Origin: JANMEX01 sp043744175
GTDB taxonomy: Bacteria; Pseudomonadota; Alphaproteobacteria; Rhizobiales; Rhizobiaceae
Assembly (NCBI GenBank): GCA_043744175.1
Contig: JAYTVD010000013.1
Span: 1-8,975 of the forward strand
Length of the DNA: 8,975 nucleotides
Reading direction: 5' to 3'
Positions 1 to 6,527 of this stretch are shown in pieces (the first letter of the stretch is position 1; the number at the start of each line of letters is the position of its first letter). Both the position numbers and the translations under genes were made by a program. The notes beneath the pieces were generated by a model that saw only the letters and a list, made by a program, of their open reading frames with translations, was not told where the DNA came from and did no database searches.

Positions 1-125
1 CTATCGGCCAGTGCAAAACCAGTCTCGCCATCGGCGGCCAAGTCAACAGAGTGCCCAGTCTCGCCCAATGCTTTGGCAAGATATTGGGCGCTGTCGCGAT
101 CGTCTTCGATTACAAGAATTTTCAT
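1..125 (-). CDS. Response regulator, OmpR type, N-terminal fragment cut by the window edge
   Basis: Reading the minus strand from the ATG at 125-123 gives 41 complete codons, beginning MKILVIEDDRDSAQYLAKAL, before the window ends. This is the start of a CheY-like receiver domain: a hydrophobic first beta strand (residues 2-6) followed by the acidic E7-D8-D9 cluster that binds magnesium beside the phospho-acceptor aspartate. The acceptor Asp (near residue 51) and any output domain lie outside the window. In Hyphomicrobiales a winged-helix response regulator with a partner histidine kinase commonly follows degP, so an OmpR/PhoB-type DNA-binding regulator is the likely full product; that part is inference. 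The gene follows degP after 131 nt that contain a terminator-like hairpin, so it probably has its own promoter. The Shine-Dalgarno sequence is weak. The protein is distinct from the FeuP-like regulator at the other end of the window. Confidence 0.88.
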   Translation of the reverse strand, partial: MKILVIEDDRDSAQYLAKALGETGHSVDLAADGETGFALAD

Positions 126-149
126 AAAGCCACTATGGAAAATATTTTT

Positions 150-163
150 GGGTTTTGAAACCC
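150..163. repeat. Short inverted repeat upstream of the second response regulator
   Basis: GGGTTT (150-155) and AAACCC (158-163) form a 6-bp inverted repeat separated by two bases. It lies about 25 nt before the start codon at 125 and beside an A/T-rich run at 141-149. In the direction of transcription it is followed by A residues, not T residues, so it does not look like a terminator. The position would suit an operator for an autoregulated regulator, but a 6-bp repeat can arise by chance. Confidence 0.25.
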
Positions 164-168
164 GTATG

Positions 169-208
169 AAAAACGAAAGCGGCAGCGGGCGTATGGGCAC
201 CCGCTGCC
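169..208 (-). terminator. Probable rho-independent terminator after degP
   Basis: A perfect 9-bp stem, GGCAGCGGG (181-189) and CCCGCTGCC (200-208), encloses a 10-nt loop. On the minus strand it starts about 48 nt after the degP stop codon and is followed by GCTTTCGTTTTTC, which has five T residues at 173-169. The T tract is slightly displaced from the stem, so termination may be moderate. The other strand is also T-rich after the stem. It separates degP from the next regulator gene. Confidence 0.6.
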
Positions 209-256
209 TTTGTTTGCCTTTTGCCGACGGGGGTGGGTCGGCCTTCAGCAATCAGA

Positions 257-1789
257 TTAGCCTTTGGCTACCGGCAATGGCATGAAACGCGTGCCGTTTT
301 CGCCTTGGATTTGGACGAGAACCGACTTGCGTCCTTTGGCTGCGGCAGCCGCAACCGCTTTGCTGAACTCATCCGCGGAAGCAACGGTTGCGTCGTTTAC
401 ACCAACGATAATGTCACCTGCAGCAAGGCCGCGTTCTGCAGCCACGCTATCTGGATCAACATCCATCACCACGACGCCCGGACCCTTTTCATTTGGCGTC
501 ACTTTGATACCAAAATTCGTCAGGTCTTGCGGTGCATCCGGAGTTGCTGGAACTTCCGCCTTTGCTGGTGTGGCATCTGTCAGCTTTTCGATGGAAACGC
601 TAAGTTTCGTTTCAGCCCCATCGCGCCACACCAACATTTCCTCGGGCGTGCCGGGAGCAATCGCGGCGACCTTACGGGCCAAATCTTTTGGACCATCAAT
701 CAGATTGCCACCAACACTCAGGATCACATCGCCTGTTTTGACGCCCGCTTTGGAAGCCGGGCTGTTTGGCTGCACATCATTAACCAGCGCACCCTTCTCA
801 CCCTTCAAGCCGAGGGATTCAGCGATATCGGCGCCAACCGGCTGGATTTGTACGCCAAGCCAACCGCGCTTGATTGTGCCACCATGCATCAAATCGTTGA
901 CAACAGCCTTGGCAGTGGAGGCAGGGATATCAAAGGCGATGCCAACATTACCGCCGGATGGCGAGAATATCGCGGTATTGATGCCTACAACTTGACCACT
1001 TTGGTTAAATGTCGGGCCGCCGGAATTGCCGTGGTTCACTGCCGCATCAATCTGGATGAAATCATCATAAGGGCCTGCGCCAATATCGCGGCCGAGCGCC
1101 GATACGATGCCCGCGGTCACTGTGCCACCAAGGCCAAACGGATTACCAACGGCAACGACCCAATCACCGACGCGGGTGGATTTATCCGGTGCAAAATCGA
1201 CATATGTGAATTTGCGATCAGCGGCATCAACCTTGAGCACTGCCAAATCTGTGCGCTTATCTTTGCCAATGAGTTTGGCATTTAATTCCTTACCGTCGCT
1301 CATAACAACAACATATTCGGCGCCGTCATCGACGACATGATTGTTGGTTACAAGGTACCCATCCTCGGTGATGAAAAAACCAGAACCCTGGCTCATCTGA
1401 CGAGGCTGGCGTTGCATATGGCCCTTTCGTCCGTTGCCATCAGGGCCGCCAAATTCCTTGAAAAATTTTTTAAGCGGGCTGTTATCTGGCAACTGGTCAA
1501 AGCCTTGCCCGCCGAAGCCATTGTCACCTTGCTGATCTTGTCCCATGTCATCGGCGATTGGCTGCAGATTGCCCTTCACACGAACGCTCACGACAGCAGG
1601 CGAAACTTTCTCTACAACATCAGCAAAGCCCTGTTGGGCAGGCGCTTCAACTTTAACAGCTTCAGCCTGCGCACGGGAGGGGGCGCCGAAGCCCGTCAGG
1701 CCGATGGTGGTGACAAATGCTGCGCCCGCGAGCAACGCTATAACTGAACTGTTGCTGCGAACACTAAATGGAGAACGATCGAACTTCAT
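257..1789 (-). CDS. degP: Do-family periplasmic serine protease/chaperone DegP
   Basis: The product, 510 aa from the ATG at 1789, degrades or refolds damaged proteins in the periplasm. Numbered from this start, it has a basic N-terminus and a signal peptide with a likely Ala-Gln-Ala cleavage site near residue 42. A trypsin-like domain follows with the catalytic triad H151 (TNNHVV), D181 (RTDLAVLKV) and S256 (HGNSGGP). PDZ1 lies at about 300-392 and PDZ2 at about 424-504; two PDZ domains and about 500 residues are normal for DegP/MucD proteins. A Gln/Gly/Met-rich segment before the His motif (about 73-135) matches the flexible LA-loop region. An in-frame ATG at 1795 would add two residues, but its spacing from the AAGGGA at 1803-1798 is only 2 nt, against 8 nt for 1789. 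The gene follows ccmH after more than 110 nt, so it may be transcribed separately; a hairpin terminator follows it. The family call is secure; the substrate range is not visible. Confidence 0.95.
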   Translation of the reverse strand: MKFDRSPFSVRSNSSVIALLAGAAFVTTIGLTGFGAPSRAQAEAVKVEAPAQQGFADVVEKVSPAVVSVRVKGNLQPIADDMGQDQQGDNGFGGQGFDQLPDNSPLKKFFKEFGGPDGNGRKGHMQRQPRQMSQGSGFFITEDGYLVTNNHVVDDGAEYVVVMSDGKELNAKLIGKDKRTDLAVLKVDAADRKFTYVDFAPDKSTRVGDWVVAVGNPFGLGGTVTAGIVSALGRDIGAGPYDDFIQIDAAVNHGNSGGPTFNQSGQVVGINTAIFSPSGGNVGIAFDIPASTAKAVVNDLMHGGTIKRGWLGVQIQPVGADIAESLGLKGEKGALVNDVQPNSPASKAGVKTGDVILSVGGNLIDGPKDLARKVAAIAPGTPEEMLVWRDGAETKLSVSIEKLTDATPAKAEVPATPDAPQDLTNFGIKVTPNEKGPGVVVMDVDPDSVAAERGLAAGDIIVGVNDATVASADEFSKAVAAAAAKGRKSVLVQIQGENGTRFMPLPVAKG

Positions 1790-1797
1790 GGACATAA

Positions 1798-1803
1798 TCC
1801 CTT
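1798..1803 (-). promoter_or_regulatory. Ribosome binding site that decides the degP start
   Basis: AAGGGA on the minus strand (1803-1798) is the clear Shine-Dalgarno sequence of degP. It lies 2 nt from the ATG at 1795 and 8 nt from the in-frame ATG at 1789. The second spacing is the workable one and favours the 510-residue product. Confidence 0.6.
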
Positions 1804-1844
1804 TTCAATGACCGGCATTAACACTGCCTTGGGCACATCATTAG

Positions 1845-1859
1845 ATTACTGAAAATTAC
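1845..1859 (-). promoter_or_regulatory. Direct repeat GTAAT-N5-GTAAT upstream of degP, possible response-regulator site
   Basis: The minus strand reads GTAAT TTTCA GTAAT here, two identical 5-base half sites with a 10-bp period, about 50 nt before the degP start. A tandem half-site layout with roughly one helical turn is typical of dimers of OmpR/PhoB-type regulators, and the E. coli CpxR consensus (GTAAA-N5-GTAAA) is close to it. CpxR controls degP in E. coli. Whether FeuP, the regulator downstream of degP, or nothing binds here is inference. I could not identify a convincing -35/-10 pair in the 116-nt gap at 1796-1911. Confidence 0.3.
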
Positions 1860-1874
1860 AGAACCATTTCCGCT

Positions 1875-1894
1875 ACATTAAATCTTTGTAATGT
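1875..1894. repeat. AT-rich inverted repeat between ccmH and degP
   Basis: ACATTA (1875-1880) and TAATGT (1889-1894) form a 6-bp inverted repeat around an 8-nt loop, just after the ccmH stop codon. No T run follows it in the direction of transcription, so it is a poor terminator. It could be an operator arm or chance in an AT-rich spacer. Confidence 0.25.
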
Positions 1895-1911
1895 TCGCCT
1901 TTAAGAAGCCG

Positions 1912-2385
1912 CTATTGGTCTGAAACCAACTTGGCAAGGCGCTCCTTTTCTGATTCCGATAATTCGGTTAAGGTATTGGAAATATTGCGTTTTTTATATT
2001 GAAATAGTAACATCAATGCGCCAAGACCCAACAAAAACAGTGGTGCGAACCAAAGTAACAAAGTTCGCTCTTGGAGGCGCGGTTTTAACAAAACAAACTC
2101 GCCGTAGCGAGCCACCAGAAAGTCATAAATTTGCGCGTCTGTCTCACCGGCTCTTAGATGCTCCCGCACCAATATGCGCAGGTCTTTAGCAAGTTCGGCA
2201 TCAGAATTATCAATGGACTGATTTTGGCATACGAGGCACCGCAGTTCCGCAGAAATTACCCGTGCCCGCAATTCGAGTGCTGGATCGGCAAGCACTTCAT
2301 TTGGATTTACAGCAAACGACGGCACAGCAAAAAATAGCACTAGGGCAATCGTCACCATGGCCCGCCCTAACCACCGATTTTTCAT
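1912..2385 (-). CDS. ccmH: Cytochrome c maturation protein CcmH (CycL), thiol-disulfide subunit
   Basis: This 157-aa protein is the reductant and chaperone for the CXXCH motif of apocytochrome c in System I maturation, acting with CcmF and CcmI on the periplasmic side. It has a signal peptide or anchor (about 8-25), then the diagnostic redox motif LRCLVCQNQS with cysteines C50 and C53, a three-helix periplasmic domain (about 30-100), and one membrane segment (about 108-129) with a short polar tail. This length and layout match the short CcmH/CycL of alphaproteobacteria, which lacks the TPR part fused to it in E. coli; that part is the separate ccmI here. Its ATG (2385-2383) overlaps the ccmF stop codon as ATGA, which indicates coupled translation. 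It is the last gene of the ccm block, and a 116-nt spacer separates it from degP. Confidence 0.96.
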   Translation of the reverse strand: MKNRWLGRAMVTIALVLFFAVPSFAVNPNEVLADPALELRARVISAELRCLVCQNQSIDNSDAELAKDLRILVREHLRAGETDAQIYDFLVARYGEFVLLKPRLQERTLLLWFAPLFLLGLGALMLLFQYKKRNISNTLTELSESEKERLAKLVSDQ

Positions 2386-4367
2386 ACCTGCGCCTCAAGT
2401 TGCACCTTGCGTACAGATGCTTTTGGTGCGCCTACGCGTAAGCGACGGTCTGACAGTGAAATCAATGCGCCCAGCGCCATGAACACCGCGCCAAACCAGA
2501 TCAACGTCACCAATGGCTTCCACCACACGCGCACGACTACCGAACCGTCTGCTCCCTTATCTCCAAGCGACACATAAACTTGACTTAAGTGGCGGGTGTA
2601 AATCCCTGCTTCCGTCGTGGGCATTTGGCGGGCCTTATAAAAGCGTTTCGATGAAGTAATCGGGGAGAGTTCAGCTCCAGATGCATCACTCAGAATGAAA
2701 TTGCCGAACTCTTCAGCGTAGCTTGCGCCATCAACGCTGGTCATGTTGACGTAGGTCAAGCGGTAGCCCGACAGATCAAGACTGTCATTCGGCTTCATTG
2801 AAACAACGTTTTCCGTTCCAAATGTTGTGACAGCAACGATACCCAAAGTGGTCAGTCCAATGCCAAAATGGCCAAACGCGGTACCAAACACCGAACGCGG
2901 CAAGCCGGCGAGACGTGCCAAAGCAACGGACGCAGATACTTTACCTAATCCCGCTTTGCCCGCTAAATCAGTCAGACTGCCGATGATTGTCCAAGACGCC
3001 AAACCGATGCCTAAGGCTGACAACACAGGCGCGCCGGTTTTGAAATAGAGCACTGCAAGCGTCACCACTATCGCAATGCCAAATGCGAGATAGAGCCGCT
3101 GTGCGACACCGGCAATGTCGCCGCGCTTCCAGGCCATCAAGGGGCCAAAGGGTATGGCAAAAACCAGGGGGATCATGAGCGGGCCGAACGTTAAGTTAAA
3201 GAACGGTGCGCCGACAGAGATTTTAGCGCCGGTTAGCGCCTCCAGCAATAGTGGATAGAGCGTACCGATCAGCACTGATGCGGCTGCAGTGGTCAGGAAC
3301 AGATTATTGAAAACCAATGCACCCTCGCGCGAAATCGGGTGGAAGAGGCCGCCTTGCTCAATCTGCCCTGCCCGCAAGGCAAACAATATAAAAGCCCCGC
3401 CGACGAACACGGAAAGAATTGCTAAAATAAACAAGCCACGGCTCGGATCAGAGGCGAAGCTGTGCACCGATGTCAGCACTCCCGAGCGCACAAGGAACGT
3501 GCCCAAGAGCGAGAATGAGAAGGTAATGATCGCCAGCAAAATCGTCCAGATTTTAAGCGCGCCGCGCTTTTCCATGACGATAGCAGAATGCAACAATGCT
3601 GTGCCGGAAAGCCACGGCATAAAGGATGCGTTTTCAACCGGATCCCAAAACCACCAGCCGCCCCAGCCTAGCTCATAATAGGCCCAGTATGAGCCCATTG
3701 CGATACCGGCAGTAAGGAACATCCACGCCATCAGCGTCCAAGGACGCACCCAGCGCGCCCATGCGGCATCGACGCGGCCATCTATAAGCGCTGCCATGGC
3801 AAACGAGAAGGCAACCGAAAAACCTACATAACCGAGATAAAGCAGCGGCGGATGAATTGCGAGGCCGACATCCTGAAGCACCGGGTTCAGGTCTTGGCCT
3901 TCTGCTGGCGGATTATCGAGGCGCAAAAACGGGTTGGAAGTTACGAGGATGAACAGCAAAAATGCAGAAGAAATCAGTCCCTGCACCGATAGGACATTTG
4001 CTTTTAGGCTTGCAGGCAGGTTGCGGCCAAACAGGGCTACGAGGGCGCTAAAAAGCGAAAGAATGAGCACCCATAACAGCATTGAACCTTCGTGATTGCC
4101 CCATACGCCAGAAATCTTATAGATCAGTGGTTTGAGGGTATGAGAATTTTCAACCACGTTGAGCACGGAGAAATCCGATGTCACGTAAGCCCAAGTCAGG
4201 GCGGCAAACGATGCAGCAATGGCCAAAAATGTGAATGTGGCGACGCTGTCAGCTACCGCCATCAACCTTATGTCAGCAATACGAGCGCCATAAAACGGGA
4301 CGGCGGCTTGCACTAGTGATAGTGCTAGCGCCAAGACAAGCGCAAAGTGGCCGAGTTCAATTATCAT
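2382..4367 (-). CDS. ccmF: Cytochrome c heme lyase subunit CcmF (CycK)
   Basis: This 661-aa multi-pass inner-membrane protein takes heme from holo-CcmE and, with CcmH and CcmI, joins it to apocytochrome c. The tryptophan-rich WWD motif is present (WGGWWFWDPVEN, residues 235-246). The family's conserved histidines can be placed: H172 (AIHPPLLYLGYVG) and H302 (VHSFASDP) flank the WWD region as periplasmic heme ligands, while H260 (LLHSA) and H500 (FGHFGIG) match the pair that binds the internal heme b in E. coli CcmF. A conserved NHEGS segment lies at 91-95. A large periplasmic loop (about 522-615) precedes a final membrane helix (about 617-637). Length is normal for the family. The ATG at 4367 follows the ccmE stop codon by 16 nt with only a weak Shine-Dalgarno, and the gene ends in an ATGA overlap with ccmH. 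Nothing in it looks broken. Confidence 0.97.
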   Translation of the reverse strand: MIIELGHFALVLALALSLVQAAVPFYGARIADIRLMAVADSVATFTFLAIAASFAALTWAYVTSDFSVLNVVENSHTLKPLIYKISGVWGNHEGSMLLWVLILSLFSALVALFGRNLPASLKANVLSVQGLISSAFLLFILVTSNPFLRLDNPPAEGQDLNPVLQDVGLAIHPPLLYLGYVGFSVAFSFAMAALIDGRVDAAWARWVRPWTLMAWMFLTAGIAMGSYWAYYELGWGGWWFWDPVENASFMPWLSGTALLHSAIVMEKRGALKIWTILLAIITFSFSLLGTFLVRSGVLTSVHSFASDPSRGLFILAILSVFVGGAFILFALRAGQIEQGGLFHPISREGALVFNNLFLTTAAASVLIGTLYPLLLEALTGAKISVGAPFFNLTFGPLMIPLVFAIPFGPLMAWKRGDIAGVAQRLYLAFGIAIVVTLAVLYFKTGAPVLSALGIGLASWTIIGSLTDLAGKAGLGKVSASVALARLAGLPRSVFGTAFGHFGIGLTTLGIVAVTTFGTENVVSMKPNDSLDLSGYRLTYVNMTSVDGASYAEEFGNFILSDASGAELSPITSSKRFYKARQMPTTEAGIYTRHLSQVYVSLGDKGADGSVVVRVWWKPLVTLIWFGAVFMALGALISLSDRRLRVGAPKASVRKVQLEAQV

Positions 4368-4383
4368 TGGGTTTGCCCGTGTT

Positions 4384-4824
4384 TCACTTTTCTTGGCCCT
4401 TCCATACGCCTCTTTCCTTCAATTTGTCGGCGACATCTTTAGGCATATAATTTTCGTCATGCTTGGCCAAAATTGTATCAGCGATGAAAACGCCATCCGG
4501 CCCCACCGCGCCCTCGGCTATTACGCCCTGCCCTTCGCGAAAGAGGTCAGGCAAAATACCTTCGTATGTCACGGGAAGCGTTTTGACCGTATCAGTGACC
4601 GTAAACTTTACCTTCGTAGCGCCATTGCGCACGATGCTGCCCGTTTCGACGAGCCCGCCAAGGCGAACGCGTGTGCCCGGCGCGATGTGCATTTCTACCA
4701 AATCCGCTGGTGTACGAAAAAACACGATTTGCTGGCGTAGCGCAAATAGCACCAGACCAGCCGCGCACGCTAGTACAGCCAGCCCGCTTCCAATTGTCAT
4801 CAATCGCTTTTGTTTGCGCGTCAT
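4384..4824 (-). CDS. ccmE: Periplasmic heme chaperone CcmE (CycJ)
   Basis: This 146-aa protein accepts heme from the CcmABCD complex, binds it covalently and passes it to CcmF. It has a short basic cytoplasmic N-terminus, one membrane anchor (about 10-29), and an OB-fold-like beta-barrel domain (about 35-120) containing the conserved RLGGLVETGS stretch. The heme attachment site is intact: H122 in AKHDENYMP, with Y126 four residues later, equivalent to His130 and Tyr134 of the E. coli protein. The C-terminal tail (127-146) is polar and probably flexible. This is the common HxxxY form, not the CxxxY variant of some archaea and deltaproteobacteria. Its ATG overlaps the ccmI stop codon as ATGA, so translation is probably coupled. 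The genes for CcmABCD and CcmG are not in the window and must be elsewhere. Confidence 0.97.
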   Translation of the reverse strand: MTRKQKRLMTIGSGLAVLACAAGLVLFALRQQIVFFRTPADLVEMHIAPGTRVRLGGLVETGSIVRNGATKVKFTVTDTVKTLPVTYEGILPDLFREGQGVIAEGAVGPDGVFIADTILAKHDENYMPKDVADKLKERGVWKGQEK

Positions 4825-5945
4825 GGTTTTAGCAGCCCTAATTCTGTGGCCATTTGTGCCAACTCACTGAGCGCAGCTGCGTTATCTTTCATGGCCGCTT
4901 GCGCTTTGGCAAGTGACTCTGCCGCTTTGTCAGCCTTTCCAAGCACGGTGTAGGATTTGATGAGCCGCTTCCAGCCCTCGCTATTGTCCGGATTGGTGGC
5001 AAGGTCGGCATCGAGCTTGGCTACCATGCCTTCTATCATGGCCATCCTATCCGATCCGGACATGCCTGCGGCATTGTTGACATCGTCTTGGGTAGGGCCT
5101 TTGAGACCACCATTTGCTGGAGCCGCCATCACTTTTGCCAATTCCGCTAGCGAGCCTGTCACAATCGGACGCCACGAAGCATCCACCGGGGCATTGGCTA
5201 AAATGGCCTCAAATGCAGACTTCGCTTCCGGATATTTTCCTTGTTGCGCCAGACCGGTCGCCAAGAATATTTTTGGTTGCGGGTCGTTTGGTTCAAGCTT
5301 CGCTGCCCGCTCAAAGGCTGCGTTGGCATCTTCGCCGATTTTGCCTTGGTTCAATCCAGCCAAGGCTTCACCAATACCCACTTCGAATTGAGCCTTAGGC
5401 CCAAGCAATGTCATTAGTTTTTGATAAGCTTCAAGCGCTTTGTCGTAGCGACCGTATTTCAAATAAATTGGTGCAATTACCGCCCAGCCACGACCGTCTT
5501 CTGGATGTTCGGCTAAGTGCTTCTCTGCCTGCGCCACCAGTATTTCGACCGACGCCTTATTTGCCGGAACAGCCAGGCGCGCCAAAATGGGCTGGTCAGG
5601 AACAAGCGGCGAGCCGGTGTAGCTGTAGAGGCTCCACGTCAGAACCGGAATCGCCAGTGCGGCCGCAATCACGACGTAACGGGATGAGGTTCGCCCCGTA
5701 AGTGGACCCCGCGCGGGCGCAAGTTTCAGTATTCGGCGCGAGACTTCGGTGCGAGCGCTCACCGCATCCGCAGAGGAAATCAGTCCGCGCCTTTCGTCAT
5801 CGTCGATTTCGCGCAATTGGTCTTTATAAATCGCCAAGTCACTGGCGTTTGAAGGTTCTGCCTGCCCATTCTTGCGCAAGAATGGGTAAAGCACCGCGAT
5901 GGCAGCGGCAAACGTTAGAACAGCACAAGTGATCCAAAATAACAT
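4821..5945 (-). CDS. ccmI: Cytochrome c biogenesis TPR protein CcmI (CycH)
   Basis: CcmI is the apocytochrome c chaperone that presents the polypeptide to the CcmF/CcmH heme lyase. From the ATG at 5945 the product is 374 aa. It begins MLFWITCAVLTF with a first membrane helix (about 2-22), then a cytoplasmic loop (about 23-88) that carries the acidic IYKDQLREIDDDERRG stretch typical of CcmI. A second membrane helix (about 89-109) and a large periplasmic part follow. TPR-like helical pairs are visible at about 133-182, 205-253 and 303-352. The frame extends to a TTG at 5954 (three more residues), but starting on the hydrophobic MLFW sequence is usual for the family, so I chose the ATG; neither start has a strong Shine-Dalgarno. 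The gene follows the lipoprotein after 78 nt and overlaps ccmE by 4 nt, so it heads the tightly packed ccmIEFH block. Confidence 0.93.
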   Translation of the reverse strand: MLFWITCAVLTFAAAIAVLYPFLRKNGQAEPSNASDLAIYKDQLREIDDDERRGLISSADAVSARTEVSRRILKLAPARGPLTGRTSSRYVVIAAALAIPVLTWSLYSYTGSPLVPDQPILARLAVPANKASVEILVAQAEKHLAEHPEDGRGWAVIAPIYLKYGRYDKALEAYQKLMTLLGPKAQFEVGIGEALAGLNQGKIGEDANAAFERAAKLEPNDPQPKIFLATGLAQQGKYPEAKSAFEAILANAPVDASWRPIVTGSLAELAKVMAAPANGGLKGPTQDDVNNAAGMSGSDRMAMIEGMVAKLDADLATNPDNSEGWKRLIKSYTVLGKADKAAESLAKAQAAMKDNAAALSELAQMATELGLLKP

Positions 5946-5991
5946 GATGCTCAAATAGTGGTTTCTCAGCCGATGGGCAACGCTAACACCA

Positions 5992-6013
5992 TGTCAACTT
6001 TGGGTGAAGTCAA
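5992..6013 (-). promoter_or_regulatory. Tandem TTGAC motifs, possible promoter region of ccmIEFH
   Basis: Within the 78-nt gap before ccmI the minus strand carries TTGACT (6013-6008) and TTGACA (5997-5992), repeated with a 16-bp period. TTGACA is the ideal -35 hexamer of a housekeeping promoter and sits about 47 nt before the ccmI ATG. No good -10 hexamer is seen 16-18 nt further on (ATCGGC or similar), although -10 boxes are often poor in alphaproteobacteria. A separate promoter for the ccm block is plausible but not shown. Confidence 0.3.
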
Positions 6014-6023
6014 TTGGTCGCGG

Positions 6024-6455
6024 TTACTGCAGCAATGTCCACGTACCATCCGGATTGCGGCAGGCGGTGCCACGTGCGCTTTGATCCACTCCTGCGGCAG
6101 TAATCGTATGGCTATATTGGCGGCAATCCTGACTGCCCACGCGATAGGGCTGGCCGGCGATCACCTTGCCGCCAACGGTACCCGTTGAACCTGTCCAATC
6201 AATAGCTTCGCTGCCTTTGCCGTATTCAAGTGCTTTGTACTCTGCATCCAGCGCAATCTGCTTGTCGGCCTTGTTCAGCTTTGCGCCAAATGCGCCACCG
6301 ATCAATCCGCCACCGGATATACCAGTGTTGGTTGGTTGAGCGGCCACTACCGGTGCGGAAATTGGCTTGGGGTTAAGTGTCCCCGTGCCGCCGCCAAAGG
6401 TCGTGCACCCCGTCATTAAAAGTGACAATCCCAACACGCCAAATCTATAATTCAT
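6024..6455 (-). CDS. Outer-membrane lipoprotein, surface-antigen type (RT0821/Lpp0805-like)
   Basis: This 143-aa protein starts with a short signal and a lipobox, LMTGC, with the lipidated cysteine at C17. A Pro/Gly/Thr-rich linker follows (18-45), then a short glycine-zipper-like patch GGGLIGGAFGAKL (48-60). Next comes a charged helix with the family-typical ADKQIALDAEYKALEYG (63-79). The C-terminal domain (about 85-141) contains CRQYSHTITAAG and RGTACRNPDGTW, with C111 and C132 possibly forming a disulfide. This pattern matches the 17-kDa surface antigen / RT0821/Lpp0805 group (COG4520-like) common in alphaproteobacteria. The glycine zipper looks shorter than usual. The molecular function is unknown; structural roles in the outer membrane have been proposed for such proteins. 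A strong GGGAGA Shine-Dalgarno (6466-6461) lies 5 nt before the ATG. It sits 63 nt after feuQ and 78 nt before ccmI, so it may be cotranscribed with the two-component system, which is inference. Confidence 0.85.
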   Translation of the reverse strand: MNYRFGVLGLSLLMTGCTTFGGGTGTLNPKPISAPVVAAQPTNTGISGGGLIGGAFGAKLNKADKQIALDAEYKALEYGKGSEAIDWTGSTGTVGGKVIAGQPYRVGSQDCRQYSHTITAAGVDQSARGTACRNPDGTWTLLQ

Positions 6456-6512
6456 AGGCTTCTCCCGCCACTTCGTAGGTCTGCTTTTAGCACGTGCGTT
6501 CGCTTCGTCCAG

Positions 6513-6527
6513 ATTGGCTCAGCCAAT
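6513..6527. repeat. Perfect 15-bp palindrome across the feuQ stop codon
   Basis: ATTGGCT (6513-6519) and AGCCAAT (6521-6527) flank one central base, and the feuQ stop codon TGA lies at the centre. As RNA it would give only a short stem with a 3-nt loop, and no T run follows, so it is not a convincing terminator. It may be coincidental. Confidence 0.25.

Noticed and set aside
75..136. Long low-complexity Gln/Gly/Met segment in DegP as an insertion or fusion (residue numbers of DegP, not bases)
   Set aside because: A flexible, poorly conserved segment before the catalytic His motif is normal for DegP-type proteases (LA loop), so this is not evidence of an unusual domain.
221..1285. Long open frame on the plus strand (354 codons) opposite degP
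   Set aside because: It lies wholly antisense to a complete DegP with an intact catalytic triad and two PDZ domains. Its translation has no recognisable domain, a Cys/His/Trp-rich composition typical of shadow frames, and no plausible Shine-Dalgarno.
1796..1911. CtrA (TTAA-N7-TTAA), EcfG (GGAAC-N16-GTT) or heat-shock sigma promoter upstream of degP
   Set aside because: I looked for each pattern by eye on the minus strand and found only half motifs at the wrong spacing.
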